From positions 33,215,732 through 33,279,731 of the forward strand of contig NC_054886.1 of assembly GCF_018320785.1 (NCBI RefSeq): a stretch of 64,000 nucleotides of DNA, given 5' to 3'. A program made the translations under genes and the position numbers. The stretch's first letter is position 1. Each line of letters opens with the position of its first letter. Below, one piece after another: positions 23,280 to 34,437 of this stretch. This DNA comes from Cheilinus undulatus. Taxonomy: Eukaryota; Chordata; Actinopteri; Labriformes; Labridae. The notes under the pieces are model-generated. The model worked only from the letters and a program-made list of their open reading frames with translations, was not told where the DNA came from and ran no database searches.

Positions 23280-25147
23280 ATGTCTCAGCATTCAGATGAC
23301 CAGCTGAACCGTGAGTACTTTGTTGTTTCTTCCAGTTAAATCATTTTCTGGATGTGTTTTTGAGTCTGTTCCTCACTAACTGTATACTTCAGTCTTCTGT
23401 ACTTAGTAAATGACTGCTAATCTTGCAGTTTTAGAATTTTCCACTAAATCTAACATCATATATTTGTATTTTTTCCTCAGGTGATGCCTCACAAAGTGGC
23501 ACATTTTCTGACTGGAAGGTTTATGTGATTGTGATCAGTGTGGCTGCTGCTCTTCTGGCGGTGGCTCTTCTGTTTTGTTGTAGAAGTAAGTCACGAATCA
23601 TTCTTTATACCACATAAATGAGCGCAAACATATTCAAGATTAACTACCAATAATGATCAAATATATTGATCTTCAGTTTTAAATCATCTTTCAATCACAG
23701 CCCAACATGTCGTTCACTATTAAAAATACTGGTTCTCAAACAGTGCAGTGTCGTAACCTTGTTTATACTTAAATAAATGTACTGAAGATCTTTAAATTAT
23801 TTTTTTATATTTGATTAAACTAACTCTGAAATGCCAATTCCAAAAATGTTTGAACATCTGAAATATCACTCAGAAAACAGTGAATATGACACAAGGAGAA
23901 GATATTTGAAGTTTAAACTCATTAAAACAATTATTGGATCAGAAACGTACACACATTTAGTATTTGGTACCTCCAACCCGCTCCATAAATGTCTTCTACT
24001 GCATCACATCCTTTCTCTTCTGTATCTGGAAGCACCTGGAGAGACTAACTGTTGGAGAGCTGAATGTGGAATTCTTCCTGTTCTTACTTGATGTACAGCT
24101 TCAGTTGCTCAGCAGTGCAGGATGTTTATTGTTGCAATTTGTGCTTCAGAACGTGCAATTCATTTTTAGTAGGAGACAGTCTAGCCCTCCCCTTTTCCGT
24201 GAAGCCATGCTGTTGTAACTTGTGCAGAATATGGCTTTTTTTCAAATTGGCCTACTGCATACTCCTGCCAAACGCAGTATGCAGTATGACTGCCAGTTTG
24301 AAATTCCTCATTCCTGTCCAAAATGGTAAAACGTGGAGAGCTGACTGACAATGAAAGAGTCCGCATTAAAGCACTTCATGATGCTGGATGGTCTCTGAGA
24401 CAGATATGACAGGTGGTCTAATACATTTGTTAAGCGCTGTATATAAAAAAGATTGTGAAACATTAACCCTGTGGCTCTAAGCATCCTTTTTATCAGGACA
24501 ACCTGGGCTTTAGGAATATGTAAGCTGCAAGAACTTATGGGACTATAAAGGCAAAAGAAAAAGAAATGAATCAGAAATTTATACTCAAAGATTTTTATGT
24601 TTTAAACACAGTAAACATGTCAAACTAAGGTTCTTTCCCACAAACTTCTTCTACCATTTATTCAAGACCAAAAAGTGAAAAAAAAGAATCATTTTAAAAA
24701 GTCCTTTTGCTTTTTCAAAAATTGTTAAACTTTGAATAAGAAATATCTGTCTTTGTTGTATCCGACAACGCTGTCCTCAGGGGGCTAATTTTGACCCCCA
24801 GTTGTCCCACCTTTGTTGAACCATGTTAGAGTTTGTATTTCCAATTAAAAAAAAAAAAAAAAAAAGATGATCAGTCTGAACCTTCCTTGTCTTTGTGGTA
24901 TATTTATTGAATAATGGTTGAAAAGGATGTTCTAGTCCCTTTATTGTGTATTTATTCATATTTTACATTTTTGAACTGGAATTTTCAGATGATTTTTATG
25001 CTACTAATCTCTCTTTTTATTTTAGGACACAGGAACATGAAAACTCTTCTTAAAGACACAGCGATCACACTCAAACAAACCAGAAGAGCATTCATACAGT
25101 TGAGACAATCTAGAGACATTCTGATTTTATGTTTATGTCATGGTTAA
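23280..25147 (+). CDS. Gene C: truncated paralogue of gene D, 85 aa membrane protein
   Basis: Exons are 23280-23310, 23481-23585 and 25026-25147, joined in phase 1 and closing at TAA. The first two exons are almost identical to those of gene D: MSQHSDDQLN, then DASQSGTFSDWK and a TM at about residues 24-44. One visible amino-acid change is Phe in place of Cys in the TM. The third exon starts like gene D (RHRNMKTLL) but diverges after about 10 codons and stops early, so the coiled coil is gone. It could encode a short membrane peptide or be a decaying pseudogene. Intron 2 contains mariner-type fragments. A possible AATAAA is at 25983. Confidence 0.55.
24270..24443. mobile_element. Right-end fragment of a mariner-type element in intron of gene C
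   Basis: The fragment ends ggtggtctaatacatttgtt then aagcgctg, matching the terminus of the elements at 21509-22038 and 32854-33397. Its inner part (ggtaaaacgtggagagctga) looks like the 5' coding end of a Tc1/mariner transposase, heavily truncated. Confidence 0.55.
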
Positions 25148-26544
25148 TTTATTTGGCAGTCATTTACGTCTTTCCTGCTAAAGAGTGGCTGCAGGATCAA
25201 ACCAGACTCCTCAGTGCAGGTATAGAGGGGGAGGGTAGAGCTGAGGTGATAAGAAGGATCAGACACAGAGTGTGGTGGAATCACTGCATGGAGACCTCAG
25301 AGACGCCAGTGGTGAGGAAAACTTTAATTTAATCACACTAAACAATATAATAACTTTAATTTAGTGACTGAAAGGCTAAAATGATTTGTGTGCTGGTAAT
25401 TTAAGCCCTGCTATTTCAAATGTTAAACACTGGCATAGTGACACTGGTGATTTGAGGTCTGATTTATCTTAGGATTTATCTTTAATTCTATTTTGTTGTT
25501 TAAACTTAAAAAGGCAATCTGATTGAGATTGAGATCATTTGATCTGATTTGATTTAAATATTGCCCATTTATTTATTGATTGATTTGAAAATAGACCATT
25601 AAAACATTAACATTAAGTCAATGTATTTTAATCATTAAAGTGGTTACAATAGTTCACATGTATAATTTTGAGTTAAATTTATGAAGTAGTTTAAATATTT
25701 AAGCATAAAGAATGAACTTGAATGTACTGGTCAAATAATTTAAGTTTAAAAACTGTTCAAGACTTATCAGGGCAAGGTTAAAGTGATTGAAATAATTTAA
25801 AGAGTTAAGAAAGTCAACTGATAAATTTGCAGTTGATCCTTTGTTTAAAATGTATTTAAAATGGACATTAATAAGGCAATTGATTTGAATCCTTTTAATG
25901 ACAGCCTGATTCTTTATCTTTTTTTTTTTTTTTTTGAGATTATCAACCTGCTACTGCCACTGCTACTTCAACTGTTGTGACCAATAAATGGAGTAACGTG
26001 AAGCCAGCTGAGTTGTGTCCAGCGTTCTCTGTTGATCTCCAGGCCTCAAGCGAGTAGGGGCAGGCAATGATACCAGGAAAAAGGGAAAATTAACTCGACA
26101 CATACGGTGTTTATCTTTCCTGTGACATATTCTACTGGTGTGGAGACAGAAAGTTTCACTAAAAGTAGATCTCTAGAGAACAGCTTTATCAAACAAGCAC
26201 ATTTAAGCTTGTGGCCTTCCTCAGGGTTATCAAGAAACACACTGTAAACATACTTTATATGCATATTTGCCACAACGATGTACATATGGCTCTCCATTTA
26301 TCATTTTCCTGTCTAATATGGTCCACAGGCATACGCAGTGCACAGAAAAAATAGGCAAGACTTCGAATCTCTACAAACTCTGCTCCTGAGCTGGGTGTAT
26401 CCGCCACGCAAGACGTGATGCACATGCAGGCAGTCTGAAAGCCCTGACTTGTTAACATGCAATCAAACTGAAAATCCACGCACCCGTTACACTCCCAGTC
26501 TAAAATGGGCTTTATTCTAACAGTGCAAGGTGGATTGTCTAGGG

Positions 26545-27051
26545 CAGGGCTGTCCAATTTAGGGCCCACAGGCCAACTTTGGCCCACTAGTGATTATTTT
26601 TGGCCCGTCACCCATGTTAAAAGTTTTGATTTTTTAAAAATTATTATTATTTTCTGTCTGCCAGCATTCTAAATATTTCTTTGAATATTTATTTATTATT
26701 GCACTTCCTCTCCTGACCACAAATTAACATTGTGCTGCATGGAGGGTAGGGTGGCGATAAGAGAAAGTTTAAAAATAGTTGGGAACATGAGAACTTTTTT
26801 ACTGAAATTGATTTCAAGGCGGTATGCCTAATTAGTATTTGAACCATATGGATGTTCAGTTATTTTATGCTGTGTAACACAATAAAGAATAGTGTTATTC
26901 AAAATTACTTTGTATGAGTTATTATTTTGCACAGTTATGCTATAGGCATATTTAATTTCATGCACTGTAACATGGATGTTTAGTTTTGGTCCACGACCCT
27001 CCACCCCGATTCATTTTTTGCCCTTCACTGAAAAGAATTTGGGCGCCCCTG
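26545..27051. mobile_element. hAT element, 507 bp, with 8-bp target duplication
   Basis: The ends are cagggctgtccaattt and tttgggcgcccctg. It is flanked by gtctaggg (26537-26544) and gtccaggc (27052-27059). The duplicated block 2 has the empty site gattgtccagggcgttcatt at about 31678-31697, which confirms the boundaries. Confidence 0.8.
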
Positions 27052-28767
27052 GTCCAGGCCATTGATTCCCAACCTGTTTTTCCTGAGGGATCTCCCAACT
27101 TATATCTAAAAAAAGTTAAGCCTCCCCAGACCCATCAGTAAACATCCATTGTATTGTTTTCATTGATAGAATCCCAACATAATAGGTCCACTTATTTCTT
27201 AGGTTCTCACCAAAAGATCTTTGTATAAACTATCCGTTATTATGATGGCATACAAGGACCACCTTTGAAAAAATGAAGATAATCTTAACTTTTGAGGAAA
27301 ATCTCAACATTTTCAAATTTTGAATACTTCTAAACTTGTGGAAAAAAGGACATTTTCATTGTTAATGTATATGGACCAAAATTTGGCATATTTTAGGCCA
27401 TAACGTCCAGAATATCTGATTACATAGAGGAAAATCAGACCACATGAAGCTGTTTTCCTAGAGTTGAGAGCCTATTTCATTTTGGTTTTAACTCAAAATC
27501 TTCACATGATTGATATCATCTGTGCCTATAACAGGCATATCTTTAAACTGGGGTTATGTAAGCATTGTTTGGTTGGTCCTGTTAGGTTTCTCGTGATTTT
27601 TTGACTTTTCAATGCTGTAAATTTGTGATTTTAAAATCTTCACATTTTTGTGTATATAATGTCAAAATTTACAACTCATTAAACTTGGAAATATCTTTTT
27701 TTTCCCTTGTAATTATACAACTTTATAACCTTAATAAACTCAGAAGTTGTTTAACCGCACTTGAGAAATACTCGAGAAAAACTGAAATTGTCATGGGGGG
27801 CTAATAATTGTGTCCTCACATACATACACATATATAAGATCTTTACAAACCTATTGGTTTTACTTTTGTATTGTCCCTTTCCAGCTACATATTTTTGGCC
27901 CTGAAAATGAAAAAAAAAAAAAATTATGGGATGGTTTAAGTCTGAGGCTGACATGCTAGACTAGATAACTTCAAACACACTTTTAGATTTGTCCACTCAG
28001 TGATCTGAGGGTGTGCTCTGGTTCAAGTCTTCTCAGAGTTCATTTTTTTTTTCACAGTCACAGCTGTGGTGTCAGTGGGATTATTTTATTGCTATATATC
28101 CTGTCACAGCCTTATTGACCTTCAGAACCATTAAACAGGTTTTATAGTACAGTTCAGGATGGAATAGCCTCCTATAAAAAAAACAAAATACCCAGTGAGC
28201 AGAGAGGGTGTCAGCTAGACTGTGAGGTCTATAGTTTCTGTTCTCTGACCCAGAAGCAGACAAACGAGGAGAACAGTTCTAGGGTGGTTTATTGTTGGGA
28301 CTGAGGAGTAGCAATGAATGAATGAATTCTGGTGCTGTTGGCTTTCCATAGGATGAGTTGTGTTGCTTGGGGAGTCATCTTGATATTAGAAGTTACAGGA
28401 TGTGAACACAGTAAAAGGCTATTAAAGTCTCTGAAAGAAATACAAAGCAGAAAAATCTCTGAACTTAAAGTGAGCATTGCGGCCGACCAACAACAGCACA
28501 GAGTGGACGTAATGATGTGGTGATGAGGGGATGTGGGATGCAGGTGTGTGATCCAGGTGACCCAGTTAGGTCTCTGATCGCTGATTGTCAGGTGTGGCTC
28601 ACAAACACTCACAAGGACTGGGAGAGAGGACACAAGGGAAACATAGTTCGTCTGCTCTTTATGAGGCAGATTTAATCTTAACTTCTCAGTGTCGTTTAGC
28701 CGACTGCAGATCCTGACATCCAGTCTGATAAGACTGATTCAGAGAAGTTTCCTTTGCAGAGTAAGGT

Positions 28768-29051
28768 AGGCTACGTTCACACTGCAGTTAAAAGTGACCT
28801 GAGTCTGATTGTTGTGCTGACATGTGACCTGTATCTGATTTTGTTCAGACAGTGTGAACAGCACAAGTCACAATGAATCTGACCTTTTTGAATCAGATTC
28901 AGGCCACTTTCATATGTGGCTCTGAATCAGATACGTATCTGATCTTTTGGAAGCTAACTGCTGTGTGAACACACACACACAAAAAAAAAAAAAATCAGAT
29001 CTGAGAAAAGACCTGAATTGAGCATTAAGGCCTGCAGTGTGAACGTAGCCC
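28768..29051. mobile_element. Short MITE with ctacgttcacactgcag inverted ends
   Basis: The left end ggctacgttcacactgcag and the right end ctgcagtgtgaacgtagcc are exact complements about 284 bases apart. The interior is rich in gaatctgac/cagattc inverted motifs. It lies exactly at the junction between the two duplicated blocks. No target duplication is clear. Confidence 0.7.
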
Positions 29052-29411
29052 AAGTGTTGCAGAGAGACTGGTACTCACAAGCTCAATCTAAACAAAACTG
29101 ACAATGACCCACTTCTGTTTCATTTCCAAAAAGGGGCTTACTATCCAGGACACCAAGAAACTCCTATATTGGGAAGCACATGTCTAAACTGGCTAAAAAT
29201 GTCACGACTTAGTCTACTCGTCTGATCCTGATTCCCCATAACAACTAACACCAGAGTCTAGACTCCATAAAAGGGGGTCTAGACCAGGGTCTGTTGGCCT
29301 CACTGCCCTTCCCAGAACAGGAAAACATTTTGATACAGTCCAATCACTGAAGACACTGTAGATTTAATTTTAATAAAAATTAGCATAATAAATAGCTGTT
29401 CACTTATTTTA

Positions 29412-29934
29412 TGCCCCATTTACACGACAACGTTTTTGGGTGAAAACGCAAAAGTTTTGTAGTGTTTTGTCCATTTACACGGCTGCAGCATTTTGGTGTC
29501 TGAAAGTGGAACGCCTCCGTCTCCATGTAAACAGGGAAAACGGCACTTTCTGAAAACAAACATACGCACTGCGGCTGCAGTAAATATCCACCAGCGAGTA
29601 GGCTTATGATGCATGTTTTGGGACAGGAAACCCAAAACAAAGATGGCCGACACCAGTGTATTGTTCGTGCTCCTCACTCTTTTGAATTTAACTGCACTTC
29701 TCCAACAAAGCGTTGATTTACTTCACCATCACTTGGATCAGCGGAGACGTATTCCATGTCTGCACCAGAATTACACCACCGTCTATTGGCCTGGCATGTA
29801 CACCACATTGATTTTGGTGTTTCCCGCAGTCTCATGTGAACGGAGATAGATTTTAACACATTGCCGTCTGAATGGGGAGTTTTTTGGAAATGAAAACAGA
29901 AAACGAAGCCAAACATTGTCGTATAAACGGGGCA
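29412..29934. mobile_element. MITE with tgccccatttacacgacaac ends
   Basis: The left end tgccccatttacacgacaac and the right end (complement tgccccgtttatacgacaat) match at 21 of 24 positions over the full terminus. TA flanks both sides. Block 1 has the uninterrupted site cacttatttaagcctctgac at about 22810. The frames 29404-29849 on either strand come from this element. Confidence 0.7.
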
Positions 29935-30405
29935 TAAGCCTCTGACTGAACTGAAGGTTCAACTCTGCCTCAGCAGTCCTTCTGCAGTCATGATAAACTA
30001 TATAACAGGACCATCATTACAGCTGAAGTTTAAACTTTAGCTGACTCAACATCAACACAGCTGCTGCCTCATGATCATCCGTGATATGGCTGCTTATTAT
30101 AACAGGTGAACACCTTCCTGCCTTGTTTAAACACTGATCATTTTATTGTCAGACTTTGGTCGCTGAAATTTTTCACAAACTGAGGTGAGCTGACTGGACG
30201 GCACGACAGGTGAGCTGTTAGACTGAAATATATTTAATTGTTAAAGTTTAATGATAAATCATTCATCATTTCCTATTGTGGATTTAAAATCTGAACACCT
30301 TCATAAATAGAAAAGTTTGTCTTTATTTAAAGGAGAGCAGAATTCTTCTGTGCTTTCTCTTAAAAATCTTCTTTTTTATAGAATTATATTTGCCAGCGAT
30401 CCAGC

Positions 30406-31563
30406 ATGTCTCAGCATTCAGATGACCAGCTGAACCGTGAGTACTTTGTTGTTTCTTCCAGTTAAATAATTTTCTGGGTGTGTTTTTGTGTCTGTTCCTC
30501 ACTAACTGTATACTTCAGTCTTCTGTACTTAGTAAATGACTGCTAATCTTGCAGTTTTAGAATTTTCCACTAAATCTAACATCATATATTTGTATTTTTT
30601 CCTCAGGTGATGCCTCACAAAGTGGCACATTTTCTGACTGGAAGGTTTATGTGATTGTGATCAGTGTGGCTGCTGCTCTTCTGGCGGTGGCTCTTCTGTG
30701 TTGTTGTAGAAGTAAGTCACGAATCATTCTTTATACCACATAAATGAGCGCAAACATATTCAAGATTAACTACCAATAATGAGCCTTGCTCCTTATGTTT
30801 AGAGAGTCCTCCTGATTCTCTGATTTTTCTGATAATATGATGGACTGTAGATGATCAGATCTCTAAATTCCTTCAGCTACACTTTAAAAACACTGTTCAT
30901 GAACCGATGGACTATTCCCATCATAACTGAGCGTGTTTTTGATAACCAGTCATGATACGATCACCTGTTACAAATAAACTTACCTGCAGAATGTTCCAGG
31001 TGTTTTAGAGAATTCCACAATTTTCCCTCTCTTTTGGTGTCCCACCTTTTTTGAAACATGTTAGAGTTTGTATTTCCAATAAAACAAAGATGATCAGTCT
31101 GAACCTTCCATATCTTTGTGGTATATTTCATTGAATCGTGGTTGAAAAGGATGTTCTAGTTCTTTTATTGTGTATTTATTCATATTTTACATTTTTGAAC
31201 TGGAATTTTCAGATGATTTTTATGCTACTAATCTCTCTTTTTATTTTAGGACACAGGAACATGAAAACTCTTCTTAATGGCACAGCTGCCACACTCAATG
31301 CTGAAATAAGGCAGCTCAGTCAGAAGCTGGAGATCATGGAAGATGGGAGAGCAGAGAACAAGAGGAGGCTTCAGTCTGTGGAGATGGAGATAACAGAGAA
31401 AGAACGGATGTTTGAGAAGCCAGAGGAACTTCTTAGAGAAAAGGAAAACTTGTTAAAAGCTGAGTGGAGCTTTGACCGGGAGAAGGAAATTTGGGAACGG
31501 GAGATCCTGAACAGAGAGAAACTGCTGGAGCCAATAGAAAATCAGCTTTCTAGACAATGTTGA
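30406..31563 (+). CDS. Gene D: single-pass membrane coiled-coil protein, 149 aa
   Basis: Exons are 30406-30436 (UTR part from 30382), 30607-30711 and 31250-31563; phase 1 throughout, stop TGA. The noncoding first exon ends at 30184, with a TATA box at 29999-30005. The N-terminus is MSQHSDDQLN + DASQSGTFSDW; the TM is at about residues 24-44 and ends in a CCC cluster that could be palmitoylated. A coiled coil from about residue 60 to 145 follows, with AENKRRLQSVEMEITEKE, PEELLREKE and EREILNREKLLEPIENQL. It is the intact partner of gene C in the tandem duplication and is close to gene B over the coil. It has no signal peptide or ectodomain. The predicted topology is N-out/C-in. The function is unknown. 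Confidence 0.7.
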
Positions 31564-32853
31564 AGAATGATGAGAATGATGCCTGTACTTTCATGGATTA
31601 GAGTAACAAACACTGAAAAAGCAGGTCCTTGGATTTGTTGAGGCCTATTAGGAGCTTTATTCTAACAGTGCGAGGTGGATTGTCCAGGGCGTTCATTCCC
31701 AACCTTTTATTCCTGAGGGATCTCCAAACTTGTATCTTAGAAAAGCTAAGCCTCCCCAGACCCATCAGTAAACATCAATTTTAACTGTTTTCACTGATAG
31801 AATCCCAACATAATAGGTCTAATTATTTCATATAAGTCTTTTCCACCAAACGGTCCTGCTCAGTTCAGTGTGGAACTGCATGCAATTTTTTTCCATAGAG
31901 CAAAAGTTGGAATGGGTCCCAAAAAACCAACTCGTACCGTCCCACTTTTCATAAGGGTACCAACCTTACCAATCCGTACCAAAAAGGCGGAGCTACACAC
32001 AACAATAGGGGGTTGTACTGACGCCACGTCAGCGCGCAACTCAACTGCTCAGGGCTGCAAAACACGGAAGTCTAATATCTGCTTAAATCAGAATATTCAG
32101 ACTCAACAGAGATCCGGACTGTTTCCTAGTCTGTGGATATTGATCTGGCCATAAATCAAGTTTCCTGTTGATCTGGACCTGATTTTAAGAACACAAAGCA
32201 GAGCCTGAATTCTCTGTACTGTAACTAGTTATTAATCTACTTTAGGTAACCTGTGAACATCGCTCTGTGGTTGTTGGACATGTTTGTAAAACTTCAGGCT
32301 GCAGAGATCAGCGTACCCAGGATTTCTGATTTAATGTATGTGAACCAAAGTTTGGAATATTTCAGACCATGACGTCCAAAATATCTGATTGCATGGAAGA
32401 AAATCAGACCATATGAAGCTGTTTTCTTAGAGTTGAGAGCCTAATCCAAAGATAATTGTTACAATAAGGAAGTACTCTTGTTTTAGCTCAGAATCATCAC
32501 ATGATTGATATCATCTGTGCCTATAACAGGCATATCTTTAAACTGGGGTTATGTAAGCATTGTTTGGTTAGTCCAGTTTGGTTTCTTGTGAATTTTTGAC
32601 TTTTCAATGCTGTAAATTTGTGATTTTAAGATCTTCACATTCTTGTGTTTATAATCTCAAATATTTCATAACTTTTTAAACTCCGATATATCTTTTTTTT
32701 CTTGAAAATATACAACTTTATAACCTCAATAAACTTGGAAGTTTAGAAAAGCTGTGTGAAAAACTCTCCACTCTTTTTAACAGCACTTGGGAAATACTTG
32801 AGAAGAACTGAAATTTTCATAGGGGGTATTCATTGTGTCCTCATATATATACA

Positions 32854-33397
32854 CAGTGCTTAACAAATGTATTAGACCACCCTAACCCTAACCAAAGTAA
32901 GGTTTATGCCACAGCTGCCCAAATTAACAGCATTGGTAATTACCAAAATCATTTTTTATGTTTCTGCAATGGTTAATACACCAATATGTAGAAGCTCTTT
33001 AACCCAAATGATATTTTTAATGCTAAAATAGAATTATTATTGTTATCCATGAATTTTCAAATTTACCGATATACAAAAAAACCTGAAAAAAATAGTAAAG
33101 CACATTATTATTTCTTGATTAAAATGTCAAATTATAGTTATTTACTGTCATTCCTGAACAGAAAAATGAGTTTTAGTGGTTGAATGTTATGCTTGATTCA
33201 TTTCTGACTTCTCAGAGAAGCCCAGTGAGCCGGCTCAAATTTGGGTGAATTCAGTTTGAAATTCCTCATTCCTATTCAAAATGGTAAAACGTTCTCAGTT
33301 TTAGTGTTTAGTTTTAAACAGGTTTTTGAAAGGTTTCTAAAATATTTATGTTTTCTTGTTTTTATGACTGCTGGTCTAATAAATTTGTTAAGCACTG
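32854..33397. mobile_element. Mariner-type MITE present only in block 2
   Basis: The ends are cagtgcttaacaaatgtatt and aataaatttgttaagcactg. The matching position in block 1 (tcacatacatacacatatat at about 27816) has no insertion, so this copy arrived after the duplication or was lost cleanly from block 1. Confidence 0.75.
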
Positions 33398-34437
33398 TAG
33401 ATATATATGAGATCTTTACAAAGCTATTTGTTTTACTTTTTTATTGCCTTTTTCCAGTTATATATTTTTGGTCTTCGCAAATGAAACAGTATGGGATAAT
33501 TTCAGTCTGAGGCTGACCATGCTAGACTAGACTTCAAACACACTTTTAGATTTGTCCACTCAGTGATCTGAGGGTGTCAGAGTTGATTATTTTCACAGCT
33601 GTGGTGTCAGTGGGATTATTTTATTGCTATGTATCCTGTCACAGCCTCTCTGACCTTCAGAACCATTAAACAGGTTTTATATTACACTTCTAGATGGAAC
33701 CGCCTCTTCTAGAAAACACACAATACCCAGTGAGCCGAGAGGGTGTCAACTGTGAGGTCTGACGTTTCTGTTCTCAGACCCAGAAGTTCTAGTCTGTTTT
33801 TTTGTTGAGACTGGGGAGTAGTGATGAATGAATGAATTCTGATGCTGCTGGCTTTCCGTAGGATGAGTTGTGTTGGTTGAGGAGTCGTCTTGATGTTAGA
33901 AGTTACAGAATTGAACACAGTAAAAGGCTATTAAAATCTCTGAAAGAAATACAAAAGCATAAACAATCTCTGAACTTAAAGTGAGCATAGTGGCCGACCA
34001 ACAGCAGCACAGAGTGGACGTAATGATGTGGTGATGAGGGGAGCTGGAACCGGACTTCCTGCACTAAGGCAGATTAGCTGATGGGATGCAGGTGTGTGAT
34101 CCAGGTGACCCACTTAGGTCCCTGATCGCTGATTGTCAGGTGTGGCACACAAACACTCACAAGGACTGGGAGAGAGAGCACAAGGGAAACATCGTTCATC
34201 TGCTCTTTATGAGGCAGATTTAATCTTAACTTCTCAGTGTCGTTTAGCCGACTGCAGATCCTGACATCCAGTCTGATAAGACTGATTCAGAGAAGTTTCC
34301 TTTGCAGAGTAAGTTAGCAAACAAAACCTTTCCTTGGTGCTTCCTGCAAAAAAATACACATCTGTTAAATAATACATTTAACTTTTTTAATGGCTAAATG
34401 TCATTTTCTGATCATTTCTGAAGGCTTTCTCACAGAG

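Larger units (their letters stand above)
22540..28762 (+). repeat. Tandem segmental duplication, block 1 (carries gene C)
   Basis: This block aligns in the same orientation with 29134-34320. Shared landmarks include gcttactatccaggacac at the left edge, the promoter and first exons of genes C and D, the cccaacctg...cctccccagaccc segment (27070 and 31700), and gcagagtaag at the right edge (28757 and 34310). The blocks differ by transposon insertions present in only one copy. Block 1 has extra sequence at about 23780-24830. Confidence 0.8.
29134..34320 (+). repeat. Tandem segmental duplication, block 2 (carries gene D)
   Basis: This is the counterpart of 22540-28762 in direct orientation. It contains the intact coil-bearing gene D, a MITE at 29412-29934 and a mariner-type MITE at 32854-33397 that are both absent from block 1. 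It lacks the hAT element at 26545-27051. Confidence 0.8.
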
